Notes: a model not told the origin generated them from the sequence alone. A stretch of 64,000 nucleotides of DNA from Bradyrhizobium agreste (GCF_016031625.1 NZ_JACCHP010000011.1:248001-312000); one strand, 5' to 3'; counted from the stretch's first letter, positions 8,442-17,941 are shown. Program-made: numbers and translations.

Positions 8442-9413
8442 ATGTTTCGATTTCCCGCGCGCCTCGTCGGCGCAGCCGTCGCGTTCACCCTGGCGGCGGC
8501 CGCCAATCCGGGCTTTGCCCAGCAGCTCGAGCTCAAGCTGATGGCGCCGGCGGCCCCGGGCGGGGGATGGGACCAGACGGCGCGCTCGATGCAGCAGGCG
8601 CTGGTGGCTTCGGGCGTCGCGCGCAGCGTGCAGGTCACCAACGTTCCCGGCGCCGGCGGCAGCGTCGGCATTGCGCAGTTCGTCAACGGCGCCAAGGGCG
8701 ACGGCAACCAGATGATGGTCAACGGCTTCGTCATGGTCGGCGCGCTCGCCATGAACAAGTCGCCGGTGACACTGGAGCAGGTGACACCGATCGCGCGTCT
8801 CACTGAGGAAATCCAGGTGATCGTGGTTCCCGCCAATTCGCCGATCAAGAATGCGCAGGACCTGGCCGCCGCGGTGAAGGCGGACATCGCCAAAGTCACC
8901 TTTGCCGGCGGCTCAGCCGGCGGCGTCGACCACGTGATGGCGGCCTTGTTCGCCGGTGCGGTCGGTGCCGACGCCAAGAAGATCAACTACATCCCGTTCT
9001 CCGGCGGCGGCGAGTCGCTCGCGGCGATCCTCGGCGGCAAGGTTACCGCGGGCATTTCGGGACTCAGCGAATATGAGGGACAGATCAAGTCCGGCAAGCT
9101 GCGCGCGATCGGCGTGACCTCCGAGAAGCGCATCGCAGGCAGCGACATCCCCACCTTCAAGGAGCAGGGCATCGATCTCGTGATCGCCAATTGGCGCTCG
9201 GTGGTCGCGCCTCCCGGCATCACGCCGGAGCAGCGCAAGACCTTGAGCGATGCGGTCGAGAAGATGGTGAAGTCTGACGCCTGGAAGGAGATCCTCAAGC
9301 AGAAGGGCTGGGAGGACGCTTATCTCAGCGGCGACGCCTTCGCCGAGTTCCTCAAAAAGGAAACGGCCCGCGTCACCGACGTGCTGAAATCGGTCGGCTT
9401 GGTCAAGTCATGA
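8442..9413 (+). CDS. tctC: TTT transporter substrate-binding protein TctC
   Basis: A 323-residue periplasmic solute-binding protein of the tripartite tricarboxylate transporter (Bug) family. A signal peptide is visible (about 1-27, ending NPGFAQ). The body has the family hallmarks APAAPGGGWDQTAR, VTNVPGAGGSVG and INYIPFSGGGES. GGAG lies 9 bases before the ATG. It overlaps tctB by ATGA, so the three genes form one operon. The substrate is unknown: citrate-type acids are classic, while the setting suggests a C2-C4 acid. Confidence 0.92.
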   Translation: MFRFPARLVGAAVAFTLAAAANPGFAQQLELKLMAPAAPGGGWDQTARSMQQALVASGVARSVQVTNVPGAGGSVGIAQFVNGAKGDGNQMMVNGFVMVGALAMNKSPVTLEQVTPIARLTEEIQVIVVPANSPIKNAQDLAAAVKADIAKVTFAGGSAGGVDHVMAALFAGAVGADAKKINYIPFSGGGESLAAILGGKVTAGISGLSEYEGQIKSGKLRAIGVTSEKRIAGSDIPTFKEQGIDLVIANWRSVVAPPGITPEQRKTLSDAVEKMVKSDAWKEILKQKGWEDAYLSGDAFAEFLKKETARVTDVLKSVGLVKS

Positions 9414-9895
9414 CCTCAGGCGATTTCGTCCAGCCGCCGCGGCGCGTCGACCGCGCCGGTCTCGTCATCGCGGGACTGCTTGCGGGGCTCGCCGTCGTGC
9501 TGGTCTGGGACGCGCGCGGCCTGCAATCTGCCGCGATGTACGGCATGGGGCCGGAGGCGATGCCGGTCGTCGTCGCCAGCGGGCTTGCGCTGCTCGCGAT
9601 CGGCAATTTCATCGACGCGCTGCGCGGCAATCTACCGGCGCGTGAGAGCGCCGATCCTGTGCCTGTCGCCTTGATACTCGTCGGCCTTACGCTGCTGATC
9701 GCCATCATCGGTCTCGGTGGCGGCTTCATCCTGGCGACGGCGGCGCTATTCGTGACGACCTCGGCGGCCTTCGGACGCCGTGCCATCCTCATCGACGCCA
9801 TCATCGCTCTCGTGATGTCGACCCTCATTTACCTCGCGTTCGACCGGTTGCTGACGCTGAGCCTGCCTGCCGGCCCGCTGGAGCGATTGCTGTGA
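9410..9895 (+). CDS. tctB: TTT transporter small membrane subunit TctB
   Basis: A 161-residue integral membrane protein with about four hydrophobic helices (near 20-38, 50-62, 84-115 and 122-145). It is the poorly conserved small subunit of the transporter and is recognised mainly from size, topology and position between tctC and tctA. It overlaps tctC by four bases (ATGA). Confidence 0.88.
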   Translation: MTSGDFVQPPRRVDRAGLVIAGLLAGLAVVLVWDARGLQSAAMYGMGPEAMPVVVASGLALLAIGNFIDALRGNLPARESADPVPVALILVGLTLLIAIIGLGGGFILATAALFVTTSAAFGRRAILIDAIIALVMSTLIYLAFDRLLTLSLPAGPLERLL

Positions 9896-11394
9896 TGGAT
9901 ACCTTTGCCGCGCTGGCTCACGGCATGGCGGTCGCCGTCCAGCCGATGAACCTGCTTTACGCGCTGATCGGCGTGTTCCTCGGCACGGCCGTGGGCGTGC
10001 TGCCCGGCATCGGCCCGGCACTGACGGTCGCGCTGCTGCTGCCGGTGACCTACAAGCTCGATCCCGGGGGCTCGCTGATCATGTTCGCCGGCATTTATTA
10101 TGGCGGCATGTATGGTGGCTCGACCACCGCGATCCTGATCAACACGCCCGGCGAGAGCGCCTCGATGGCGACCGCACTCGAAGGCAACAAGATGGCCAAG
10201 GCCGGCCGCGGCGGGCCGGCGCTCGCGACCTCCGCAATCGGCTCCTTCGTCGCCGGCACCATCGCCACCATCGGTCTCGCGTTCCTCGCGCCGTGGCTGG
10301 TCGATGTCGCCGTGCGCTTTGGCCCCGAAGACTACTTCGCACTGATGTGCGTCGCCTTCGTCACGGTGTCGGCGACCTTCGGCGATTCCCCGGTCCGCGG
10401 CCTCACCAGCCTGTTCATCGGTCTCACGCTCGGCCTCATTGGCATCGACAAGCTCACCGGCCAGGCCCGGCTGGCGTTCGGCGTCCCCGAGCTGCTCGAT
10501 GGCGTCGAGGTGACGACGCTTGCTGTCGGCCTGTTCGCGGTGGGCGAGGCGCTCTATGTCGCATCGCGCCGCCACCACACCGAGGAGAAGCTGGAGCCGG
10601 TGCGCGGCTCGCTGTGGATGACCAGGGAGGACTGGAAGCGCTCTTGGAAGCCCTGGCTGCGCGGGACCATGTTTGGCTTCCCGATAGGTGCGCTCCCCGC
10701 AGGCGGCGCGGAGATCCCGACCTTCCTGTCCTATTCGACGGAGAAGCGTCTTACGAAACATCCGGAAGAGTTCGGCAAGGGCGCGATCGAAGGCGTCGCC
10801 GGCCCTGAGGCCGCCAACAACGCGTCGGCCGCCGGCACGCTGGTGCCGCTGCTGACGTTGGGCCTGCCGACGTCGGCGACCGCCGCGATGATGCTGGCGG
10901 GCTTTCAGCAGTACGGTCTCAATCCGGGCCCGTTGCTGTTCGCCGAGCGGCCTGACCTGGTGTGGGGCCTGATCGCCAGCCTGTTCATCGCCAACATGAT
11001 GCTGCTGGTGCTCAACCTGCCACTGGTCGGCCTGTGGGTGCGGCTGCTCGCGATCCCGCAGCCCTGGCTTTATGCCGGCATCCTCGTGTTCGCGACCATG
11101 GGCACCATCGCGGCAAAGCCATCGGTGGTGGAATTGTCGATGCTCGCCGGCTTCGGCGTGCTCGGCTTCCTGATGCGCCGGTTCGATTTTCCAATCGCGC
11201 CGGTCGTTGTCGGCCTAATCCTCGGCCCGATCGCCGAGAGTCAGCTTCGCCGCGCGCTTGCGATTAGCCTCGGCGATCCCCTGACGCTGCTGCAGAGCCC
11301 GATTTCCGCGACGCTGCTCGGCATCGCGCTGATCGCGCTGGTGGCGCCCTTCGTCTTGAAGGGGCTCGGCCGGTTCAAGGCGAACGAGGATTAG
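9895..11394 (+). CDS. tctA: TTT transporter large membrane subunit TctA
   Basis: A 499-residue membrane protein with about a dozen transmembrane segments. Diagnostic TctA motifs are present: GVLPGIGPALTVALLLPVTY near 40 and MYGGSTTAILINTPGE near 72, and GPEAANNASAAGTLVPLLTLGLP near 305 in slightly longer form. The ATG at 9895 overlaps the tctB stop by one base (TGATG); a GTG at 9892 would add one residue. It provides the ion-driven uptake pore for the solute bound by TctC. Confidence 0.94.
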   Translation: MDTFAALAHGMAVAVQPMNLLYALIGVFLGTAVGVLPGIGPALTVALLLPVTYKLDPGGSLIMFAGIYYGGMYGGSTTAILINTPGESASMATALEGNKMAKAGRGGPALATSAIGSFVAGTIATIGLAFLAPWLVDVAVRFGPEDYFALMCVAFVTVSATFGDSPVRGLTSLFIGLTLGLIGIDKLTGQARLAFGVPELLDGVEVTTLAVGLFAVGEALYVASRRHHTEEKLEPVRGSLWMTREDWKRSWKPWLRGTMFGFPIGALPAGGAEIPTFLSYSTEKRLTKHPEEFGKGAIEGVAGPEAANNASAAGTLVPLLTLGLPTSATAAMMLAGFQQYGLNPGPLLFAERPDLVWGLIASLFIANMMLLVLNLPLVGLWVRLLAIPQPWLYAGILVFATMGTIAAKPSVVELSMLAGFGVLGFLMRRFDFPIAPVVVGLILGPIAESQLRRALAISLGDPLTLLQSPISATLLGIALIALVAPFVLKGLGRFKANED

Positions 11395-11513
11395 CGGAAC
11401 TCCTCACGGCGCTCTTGCCCAATGCGTAAGCAGAGGTGCCGTTTTATTTGAGTTGCTCCTGCCGGCGTCGGGGGCAACCATCGCTGGGCTGTCCAATCTC
11501 TGCGAGAGCCCCG

Positions 11514-13316
11514 ATGACCAAACTCACCCGCTTCTCCGTCGCGCCGCTGCACAGCATGACGCGGCGCCTTGCCGATGTCGCCTCGGTTCGCGTCGCGCCA
11601 GATCTCGTCATATCGGGTGCGAGGGTGCTCTCGACTTATTCCGAACGCATCCTTCCGGGACGGGAGGTCTGGATCAGCGGCGGCCGCATCGCGGCCGTGA
11701 AACCGGCCGGTACAGCGAAGAAAGCGTGGAGTGATGTTCCGCTTTACGACGCCGCCGGCGGCATCATCGCGCCGGGTCTCGTCGATCCGCACATTCACAT
11801 CGAATCCTCGATGGTGACAGCCTGCGCCTATGCCGAGGCCGCGCTGCTCAACGGTACCACGACGATCTTCTGCGACAGCCACGAGATCGGCAACGTCATG
11901 GACGTCGCCGGTGTCGAGGCGATGCTGGAGGACGCGCGCGAGGCGCCGCTCTCGATCTTCCTGACGGTGCCGAGCACGGTGCCAGCGACGTCGGCCGAGT
12001 TGGAGACGGCGGGCGGCGACCTCACGCCGGACAAGATCGCCGGCCTGTTCGACCGCTGGCCCGAAGCGGTGGCGCTCGGCGAGAAGATGGACTTTGTCCC
12101 TGTCACGATGGGCGACGAACGCAGCCACGCCATCCTCGCTGCCGCATTGAAGCGTGGCCGTCCGGTGTCCGGCCACGTCTACGGCCGCGAATTCGTTGCG
12201 GCCTATGCGGCCAGCGGTGTGACCGACACCCATGAGGCGATCGACCGTGACATTGCAGACGACCTGCTCGACGCCGGCGTCTGGGTGTTTCTGCGCGGCG
12301 GCCCGCCGACCACGCCCTGGCATTCGCTGCCGCAAGCGATCCGGACGATCACAGAGCTCGGGGCCTCGCACAAGCGTACTGCCGTGTGCACGGACGACCG
12401 TGACGCCGACGATCTCCTGCTGTTCGGTCTCGACTGGGTGGTGCGCGAAGCCGTGAAGGCAGGGATGTCGCCGGAGCAGGCGTGGTCAATGGGCTCGCTG
12501 CACGGCGCGACCCGCTTCGGCATGGAGGGCGACATTGGCGGGGTCGGTGGCGGCCGTCGCGCCGACCTCGTGCTGATGGACGATCAGCTCAAGCCGCAAT
12601 GCACCTGGTACGGCGGCGAGCTCGTGGTCGAGCACGGCAAGATCACGCCGCGTCTCGATCAGGCGCTGTCGCAGCGCTACCAATATCCCAAGGCAGCCTA
12701 TGCGACCGTCAAGCTGCCGCAGACGATGAAGCTGACGCCCGAATTGCCGGCCGAGCCTTGCACCGTCAACGCGATCAAGACCGCTCTGCCTGGCATCACG
12801 CTGATCCACGACAAGGTCGCGATCGAACCGGCCAAGGACTGGCCTTCGCTGCTCGCGCGCTATGGCCTCTGCTTCGTCGCGGTGGTCGAGCGTCACGGCA
12901 AATCCGCCGGCAATGTCGCCCATGGCCTGCTGAAGGATTTTGGCCTCAAGCGCGGCGCGGTCGCTTCCAGCGTCGGTCACGACAGCCACAACCTCATCGT
13001 CGCCGGCACCAACGAGGGCGACATGCAAGTCGCGATCGGCGCCATCAAGGAGCAGCAAGGCGGCGTCTGCGTCGTCGCTGACGGCGAGGTGAGGGCGCTG
13101 GTTCCGCTGCCGATCGCAGGACTCCTGTCGGACAAGCGTGTTACCGAAGTGGCGGAAGAGGTGAAGGTACTGAAGAAAGAATGGGCCGAGGCCGGCTGCA
13201 CCATCCCGTACATGGGCTTCAATTTGATTCCGCTATCGGTCATTCCGGAAATTCGCATCACCGACAAGGGCCTCGTGCTGGTGCCGCAGATGGAGCTGGC
13301 GCCACTGTTCGAGTGA
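11514..13316 (+). CDS. ade: Adenine deaminase
   Basis: About 600 residues; converts adenine to hypoxanthine and ammonia. It belongs to the bacterial Ade branch of the amidohydrolases. The metal-binding HxH is His93/His95 in DPHIHIESSMV; CDSHEIGNV, SGHVYG, GVTDTHEAIDRD and CTDDRDADDLL are all family motifs. The start at 11514 gives a family-like N-terminus; the open frame from 11436 has no better ribosome site. The gap from tctA is 119 bases and that to gcl about 150, so it may be its own unit. Purine breakdown yields glyoxylate, which could explain its place before gcl. Confidence 0.93.
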   Translation: MTKLTRFSVAPLHSMTRRLADVASVRVAPDLVISGARVLSTYSERILPGREVWISGGRIAAVKPAGTAKKAWSDVPLYDAAGGIIAPGLVDPHIHIESSMVTACAYAEAALLNGTTTIFCDSHEIGNVMDVAGVEAMLEDAREAPLSIFLTVPSTVPATSAELETAGGDLTPDKIAGLFDRWPEAVALGEKMDFVPVTMGDERSHAILAAALKRGRPVSGHVYGREFVAAYAASGVTDTHEAIDRDIADDLLDAGVWVFLRGGPPTTPWHSLPQAIRTITELGASHKRTAVCTDDRDADDLLLFGLDWVVREAVKAGMSPEQAWSMGSLHGATRFGMEGDIGGVGGGRRADLVLMDDQLKPQCTWYGGELVVEHGKITPRLDQALSQRYQYPKAAYATVKLPQTMKLTPELPAEPCTVNAIKTALPGITLIHDKVAIEPAKDWPSLLARYGLCFVAVVERHGKSAGNVAHGLLKDFGLKRGAVASSVGHDSHNLIVAGTNEGDMQVAIGAIKEQQGGVCVVADGEVRALVPLPIAGLLSDKRVTEVAEEVKVLKKEWAEAGCTIPYMGFNLIPLSVIPEIRITDKGLVLVPQMELAPLFE

Positions 13317-13468
13317 GGCGCTTTCACGCATCTGTCGATCTAACCGATTGAGACGTCTACGATTTTCTCGCGGTTGCCACATCGTGGAAAATAAAATCGG
13401 TCTCGTTGAGGTCGGCTTCCGCGCAGTTGATGATCTCGCTCGCTGATGCAATTTGAGCGAGGTCCGAT

Positions 13469-15253
13469 ATGGCGAAGATGCGAGCTGTCGATGCGGCCGT
13501 GCGTATCCTGGAGAAGGAAGGCATCTCGACGGCCTTCGGGGTTCCCGGCGCTGCGATCAATCCGCTTTACTCGGCGTTGAAGAAGCGCGGCTCGATCCGC
13601 CACATCCTGGCGCGGCATGTCGAGGGCGCTTCGCATATGGCGGAGGGCTATACGCGAGCGAAGGCCGGCAATATCGGGGTCTGCATCGGCACCTCTGGGC
13701 CTGCGGGCACCGACATGATCACCGGGCTCTATTCGGCGATCGCCGATTCCATCCCGATCCTCTGCATCACCGGCCAGGCGCCGCGGGCGCGGCTCTACAA
13801 GGAGGATTTCCAGGCGGTCGACATCGAGTCGATTGCCAAGCCTGTCACAAAATGGGCGGTGACGGTGCGCGAGCCGGCGCTGGTGCCGCGCGTGTTCAGC
13901 CAGGCCTTTCATGTGATGCGCTCAGGTCGGCCAGGGCCAGTGCTGATCGACATGCCCCTCGACGTGCAGCTCGCCGAGATCGAGTTCGACGATGAGATCT
14001 ATGAGCCATTGCCGGTCTACAAGCCCACGGCGACGCGCAAGCAGATCGAGAAGGCGCTGGACATGCTCAACGCCGCCGAGCGGCCGCTGATCGTCGCAGG
14101 CGGTGGCATCATCAACGCGGACGCATCGGACCTGCTGGTCGAGTTCGCCGAGATTGCCAACGTGCCTGTGGTGCCGACGCTGATGGGCTGGGGCGCGATC
14201 CCTGACGATCACGTGCTGATGGCCGGCATGGTCGGCCTCCAGACCAGCCACCGCTACGGCAACGCCACGCTGCTGGAATCCGACTTCGTGCTCGGCATCG
14301 GCAACCGCTGGGCCAACCGTCACACCGGCTCGGTCGAGACCTACACCAAGGGCCGCAAATTCGTTCACGTCGACATCGAGCCGACGCAGATCGGGCGCGT
14401 GTTCAATCCGGATCTCGGCATCGTCTCGGACGCAAGGGCTGCACTCGAACTGTTCGTCGCCGTCGCCAGGGAGTGGCGGCGGTCAGGCAGGCTCCGCGAG
14501 CGCCAGGCATGGCCCGCGGCCTGCCGCGACCGCAAGAAGACGATGCTGCGCAAGAGTCATTTCGACAACGTGCCGATCAAGCCGCAGCGCGTCTATGATG
14601 AGATGAACAAGGCGTTCGGCCGCGACACCACCTATGTCACCGTGATCGGCCTGTCGCAGATCGCCGGCGCGCAGTTCCTCGGCGTCTACAAGCCCCGCAA
14701 CTGGATCAATGCCGGGCAGGCGGGACCGCTCGGGTGGACGCTGCCGGCCGCGCTCGGCGTGCGCGCCGCGTGTCCGGACCGCGAGATCGTCGCGCTGTCC
14801 GGCGACTACGACTTCCAGTTCCTGATCGAGGAGCTCGCCGTCGGCGCGCAGTTCAATCTGCCCTACATCCACGTTGTCGTGAACAATTCCTATCTCGGCC
14901 TGATCCGGCAGGCCCAGCGCGGCTTCGACATGGACTATCACGTCCAGCTCTCCTTCGAGAACATCAACGCGCCGGAGATCGGCGCCTACGGCGTCGACCA
15001 CGTTGCGATCGCCGAAGGCCTCGGCTGCAAGGCCATCCGCGTCACCGATCCGAAGGACACGCAGGCAGCGTTTGCGACCGCGCGCGAATTGATGGCCAAG
15101 CACCGCGTGCCGGTTGTCGTCGAGTTCATCCTCGAACGGGTCACCAACATCGCCATGGGCACGGAGATCGACAACATCGTCGAATTTGAGGAGGTGCTGG
15201 ACCTTCCGCTCGACGAAGTCGAGACCCCGCGCGTGCTGCAGCCGGCGGAATAG
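13469..15253 (+). CDS. gcl: Glyoxylate carboligase (tartronate-semialdehyde synthase)
   Basis: A 594-residue ThDP enzyme joining two glyoxylates into tartronate semialdehyde plus CO2. The key diagnostic is Val51 in LARHVEGASHMAEGY, where nearly all ThDP enzymes have Glu; this exchange is known from E. coli Gcl. The ThDP motif GDYDFQFLIEELAVGAQ...NN lies near 444-475. GAGG is 6 bases before the ATG. It is followed at 12 bases by hyi and then glxR. The upstream gap (13317-13468) holds CGATTTT/AAAATCG (13360-13399), a possible regulator site. Confidence 0.96.
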   Translation: MAKMRAVDAAVRILEKEGISTAFGVPGAAINPLYSALKKRGSIRHILARHVEGASHMAEGYTRAKAGNIGVCIGTSGPAGTDMITGLYSAIADSIPILCITGQAPRARLYKEDFQAVDIESIAKPVTKWAVTVREPALVPRVFSQAFHVMRSGRPGPVLIDMPLDVQLAEIEFDDEIYEPLPVYKPTATRKQIEKALDMLNAAERPLIVAGGGIINADASDLLVEFAEIANVPVVPTLMGWGAIPDDHVLMAGMVGLQTSHRYGNATLLESDFVLGIGNRWANRHTGSVETYTKGRKFVHVDIEPTQIGRVFNPDLGIVSDARAALELFVAVAREWRRSGRLRERQAWPAACRDRKKTMLRKSHFDNVPIKPQRVYDEMNKAFGRDTTYVTVIGLSQIAGAQFLGVYKPRNWINAGQAGPLGWTLPAALGVRAACPDREIVALSGDYDFQFLIEELAVGAQFNLPYIHVVVNNSYLGLIRQAQRGFDMDYHVQLSFENINAPEIGAYGVDHVAIAEGLGCKAIRVTDPKDTQAAFATARELMAKHRVPVVVEFILERVTNIAMGTEIDNIVEFEEVLDLPLDEVETPRVLQPAE

Positions 15254-15265
15254 GGAAGAAGCATC

Positions 15266-16051
15266 ATGCCGAAATTTGCCGCCAACCTCACCATGCTCTT
15301 CAACGAGATGCCGTTCCTCGAACGCTTCGCGGCGGCGAAGGCGGCGGGCTTTGCCGGGGTCGAATATCTCTTCCCCTATGACTTCGACAAGGCGCAGCTG
15401 CGCGAGCAGCTCGAGGCCCACGGGCTGACGCAGGTGCTGCACAATCTCCCCGCCGGCAACTGGGCCGGCGGAGAGCGCGGCATCGCGATCCTGCCCGACC
15501 GCACCGCCGAATTCCGCGACGGCGTGTTCCGCGCCATCGATTATGCCAAGGCGCTCGATTGCGAGCAGCTCAACTGCCTCGTCGGCATCGCGCCTGTTGG
15601 TGCCGATCCGCGCGAGCTTCGGGAGACGCTGGTCGGGAATTTGCGCTTTGCGGCTTCGACGCTGGCGCGAGAGAACATCAAGCTGTTGGTCGAGCCCATC
15701 AACACGCTCGACATTCCCGGCTTCTTCCTCAACGGCACCGAGCAGGCGGTGCAGTTGATCTCGGAGGTGAGGTCGAACAACCTTTTCATCCAGTACGACA
15801 TCTACCACATGCAGATCATGGAGGGCGATCTCGCCCGCACCATGCAGAAATGTCTGCCGGAGATCGCCCACATCCAGCTTGCCGACAATCCCGGCCGCCA
15901 TGAGCCCGGCACCGGCGAGATCAACTATCCCTTCCTGTTCCGCCATCTCGATGCGATCGGCTATCGCGGCTGGATCGGCTGCGAATACAAGCCGCGCACC
16001 ACGACGCTGGAAGGCCTCTCCTGGCACGCCGCGCAGACTTTTGAGACGTAA
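15266..16051 (+). CDS. hyi: Hydroxypyruvate isomerase
   Basis: A 261-residue TIM-barrel isomerase interconverting hydroxypyruvate and tartronate semialdehyde. Features of the Hyi/sugar-phosphate-isomerase family are present: NLTMLFNEMPFLERFAAA at the start, the metal/acid residues in LLVEPINTLDIPGFFL, FIQYDIYHMQIMEGD, and ADNPGRHEPGTGEINYPFLF. GGAAGAAGC precedes the ATG. It sits 12 bases after gcl and 12 before glxR, the same order as in the E. coli glyoxylate operon. Confidence 0.95.
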   Translation: MPKFAANLTMLFNEMPFLERFAAAKAAGFAGVEYLFPYDFDKAQLREQLEAHGLTQVLHNLPAGNWAGGERGIAILPDRTAEFRDGVFRAIDYAKALDCEQLNCLVGIAPVGADPRELRETLVGNLRFAASTLARENIKLLVEPINTLDIPGFFLNGTEQAVQLISEVRSNNLFIQYDIYHMQIMEGDLARTMQKCLPEIAHIQLADNPGRHEPGTGEINYPFLFRHLDAIGYRGWIGCEYKPRTTTLEGLSWHAAQTFET

Positions 16052-16063
16052 GGACATCTGAAC

Positions 16064-16951
16064 ATGATCGACATCGGCTTCATCGGACTTGGCACCATGG
16101 GGCGGCCGATGGCCGGCCACCTCCTGGCCGCGGGCCATCGCGTGCTCCTGCATGACGTTGCGCCGACTGCGCCGGAGTTGATGTCGGCGGGCGGCATCGC
16201 CTGCAGATCGGCCAGGGAGGTCGCGGAGCAGGCGGACGCGGTCATCATCATGGTGCCGGATACGCCGGATGTGCAGGCAGTGCTGTTCGGCAAGAACGGC
16301 GTGGCCAGCGGCATCTCCAAGGGCAAGATCGTCGTCGACATGAGTTCGATCTCGCCGCTGGCGACGAAGGACTTCGCCAGGAAGATCGAGGCGCTCGGCG
16401 CCGATTATCTCGACGCCCCGGTGTCGGGCGGTGAGGTCGGTGCAAAGGCTGCGAGCCTCACGATCATGGTCGGCGGGCCGGAGCGGGCCTTTGGCATCAT
16501 GAAGCCGGTCTTCGACAAGATGGGCAAGAACGTCACCCATGTCGGCGCCAATGGCGACGGCCAGACGACAAAGGTTGCCAACCAGATCATCGTCGCGCTG
16601 ACCATCGAAGCTGTGAGCGAGGCCCTGTTGTTCGCATCCAAGGCTGGTGCGAATCCCGCCCTGGTCCGCAAGGCGCTGATGGGCGGCTTCGCCTCCTCGC
16701 GAATTCTGGAGGTGCATGGCGAGCGCATGGTGAAGCGCAATTTCGATCCGGGCTTCCGCATCGAGCTACACCAGAAGGATCTCAATCTCGCGCTCGAAGG
16801 CGCACGGGCACTCGGCCTGTCGCTGCCGAGTACAGCGGTGGCGCAGCAATTGTTCTCGTCCTGCACCGCACATGGCGGCAAGGCCTGGGATCACTCCGCG
16901 ATGGTGCGGGCGCTGGAGCTGATGGCGGGGCACGAGATCGCCACGGCCTGA
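16064..16951 (+). CDS. glxR: 2-hydroxy-3-oxopropionate (tartronate semialdehyde) reductase
   Basis: A 295-residue beta-hydroxyacid dehydrogenase reducing tartronate semialdehyde to glycerate. GFIGLGTMGRPMAGHL (5-20) is the NAD(P) site, DAPVSGGEVGA near 120 the substrate loop, and the TKVANQII helix near 170 carries the catalytic lysine. Length and neighbours (gcl, hyi) fit GlxR. No glycerate kinase is in the window, so the last step must be encoded elsewhere. Confidence 0.95.
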   Translation: MIDIGFIGLGTMGRPMAGHLLAAGHRVLLHDVAPTAPELMSAGGIACRSAREVAEQADAVIIMVPDTPDVQAVLFGKNGVASGISKGKIVVDMSSISPLATKDFARKIEALGADYLDAPVSGGEVGAKAASLTIMVGGPERAFGIMKPVFDKMGKNVTHVGANGDGQTTKVANQIIVALTIEAVSEALLFASKAGANPALVRKALMGGFASSRILEVHGERMVKRNFDPGFRIELHQKDLNLALEGARALGLSLPSTAVAQQLFSSCTAHGGKAWDHSAMVRALELMAGHEIATA

Positions 16952-16953
16952 AC

Positions 16954-16968
16954 TGTTACGCGGTAACA
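16954..16968. promoter_or_regulatory. Inverted repeat, possible operator
   Basis: TGTTACGCGGTAACA has 6-bp arms and a 3-base centre, just after the glxR stop and about 96 bases before the next ATG. It lacks a T run, so it looks more like a protein-binding site for the downstream gene than a terminator. Function is unproven. Confidence 0.4.
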
Positions 16969-17063
16969 CTCTCGAGGGATGCATCTTTCGTCGCAGGGGA
17001 ACTGGAACAATGCTCCGGCCCCGCGGGTTGAAGGCGCATAACAACCACTGGAGACGTAAGGAT

Positions 17064-17447
17064 ATGAAAACCCGTCTTGCGATTACGTTGGCTGCCGCGT
17101 CGCTGCTGGCGTCGAGCGCAGCCTTTGCCCAATCCACCACTGCACAAGGCGCCGCGGAAGGCGCGCGCGCGGGCGGCGAGGTCGGCGGCCCGATCGGTGC
17201 GATGGTCGGCGGCACCGTCGGTGCGGCGGTCGGTGCTGGCTTGGAGATCCCCAATGCAGTGCTGGGGGGAATCCCGCGCAGTGATTCGGTCGTGGTCCAC
17301 GAGCGGGTCGTAGTGGGCGAGCCGCTGCCTCCGAACGTGGTGCTGCGGCCCGTGCCGAACTACACCGAATATCGCTATGCGGTGGTCAACGATCGCCGTG
17401 TGATCGTCGAGCCGCGCACGCGCCGCGTGGTCAAGATCATCGACTGA
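17064..17447 (+). CDS. DUF1236-like small secreted protein
   Basis: A 127-residue exported protein. It has a signal peptide (about 1-23, ending SSAAFAQ), then a glycine/alanine-rich stretch (25-60, GGEVGGPIGAMVGGTVGAAV) resembling a glycine-zipper membrane segment, then a C-terminal domain with NYTEYRYAVVNDRRVIVEP, typical of DUF1236 proteins of rhizobia. The start at 17064 is chosen from TAAGGAT and the signal peptide; an upstream ATG at 17010 would spoil the signal. Function unknown. Confidence 0.85.
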   Translation: MKTRLAITLAAASLLASSAAFAQSTTAQGAAEGARAGGEVGGPIGAMVGGTVGAAVGAGLEIPNAVLGGIPRSDSVVVHERVVVGEPLPPNVVLRPVPNYTEYRYAVVNDRRVIVEPRTRRVVKIID

Positions 17448-17473
17448 TCGACGCAATCCTCTGTACTGAGGAG

Positions 17474-17502
17474 GGCCCTGCGGAGCATCACTCCGCGGGG
17501 CC
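17474..17502. terminator. Hairpin between convergent genes
   Basis: GGCCCTGCGGAG and CTCCGCGGGGCC pair with one G-T wobble over a 5-base loop. It follows the DUF1236-like gene and overlaps the last codons of the convergent vanZ-like gene. The T run is weak, so it is a likely but unproven terminator. Confidence 0.5.
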
Positions 17503-17865
17503 TTCGCTTGTCACGGCGGAGCTGGTGCGAAAGTGCGAGAGCAGCCAATCAGCTGCGGCGGCGAGCGCAAAGCCGAGGCAGGCGGTTGCAGCATCGACCA
17601 GAAAATCCACCAGCCGCGCATGGCGACCGGGTGCCCAAAATTGCATCAGCTCGAGCACGCCGATCAGGACGACTGCGACCGCTGCAATCAGCGGACGCCG
17701 GCGTGGATAGGCGAGGCCGAAGGCCAACCCCACCATGGCGAAGGCCAGCGCATGTTCGCCGTCCTGACCGAGGTCGGAATGGGGGCGAAGGCCGGGAGGA
17801 CCGAGGGTGGCGAACGTAACGGCAGCGGCGAGCAGCCAGGCAAACGTACGAATGAAAATGGACAT
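17488..17865 (-). CDS. VanZ-like small membrane protein
   Basis: 125 residues with about four hydrophobic helices (5-22, 38-52, 58-75, 88-108). The core HALAFAMVGLAFGLAYP followed by LELMQFWAPGRHARLVDFLVDAATACLG matches the VanZ/YfiM-like pattern, with a conserved Q-F and D between helices. Such proteins are small membrane proteins of unclear role. It is a single gene convergent with the DUF1236-like gene. Confidence 0.8.
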   Translation of the reverse strand: MSIFIRTFAWLLAAAVTFATLGPPGLRPHSDLGQDGEHALAFAMVGLAFGLAYPRRRPLIAAVAVVLIGVLELMQFWAPGRHARLVDFLVDAATACLGFALAAAADWLLSHFRTSSAVTSEGPAE

Positions 17866-17941
17866 CCGGGTCGCTTAGCACGAATTTGGTCGGGTTGTCG
17901 CGAGGCTCGTATCAGATCGCCGTGTAGTTAATGACAAAATG

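Noticed and set aside
13360..13399. CGATTTT/AAAATCG inverted repeat before gcl as an IclR operator
   Set aside because: Arms are only 7 bases with a 26-base spacer, which is weak evidence; noted in the gcl entry but not called as a site.
14483..16717. A 744-codon minus-strand open frame
   Set aside because: It lies antisense to gcl, hyi and glxR, which are certain; its translation is rich in Arg, Asp, His, Val and Leu, typical of a GC-rich antisense shadow.
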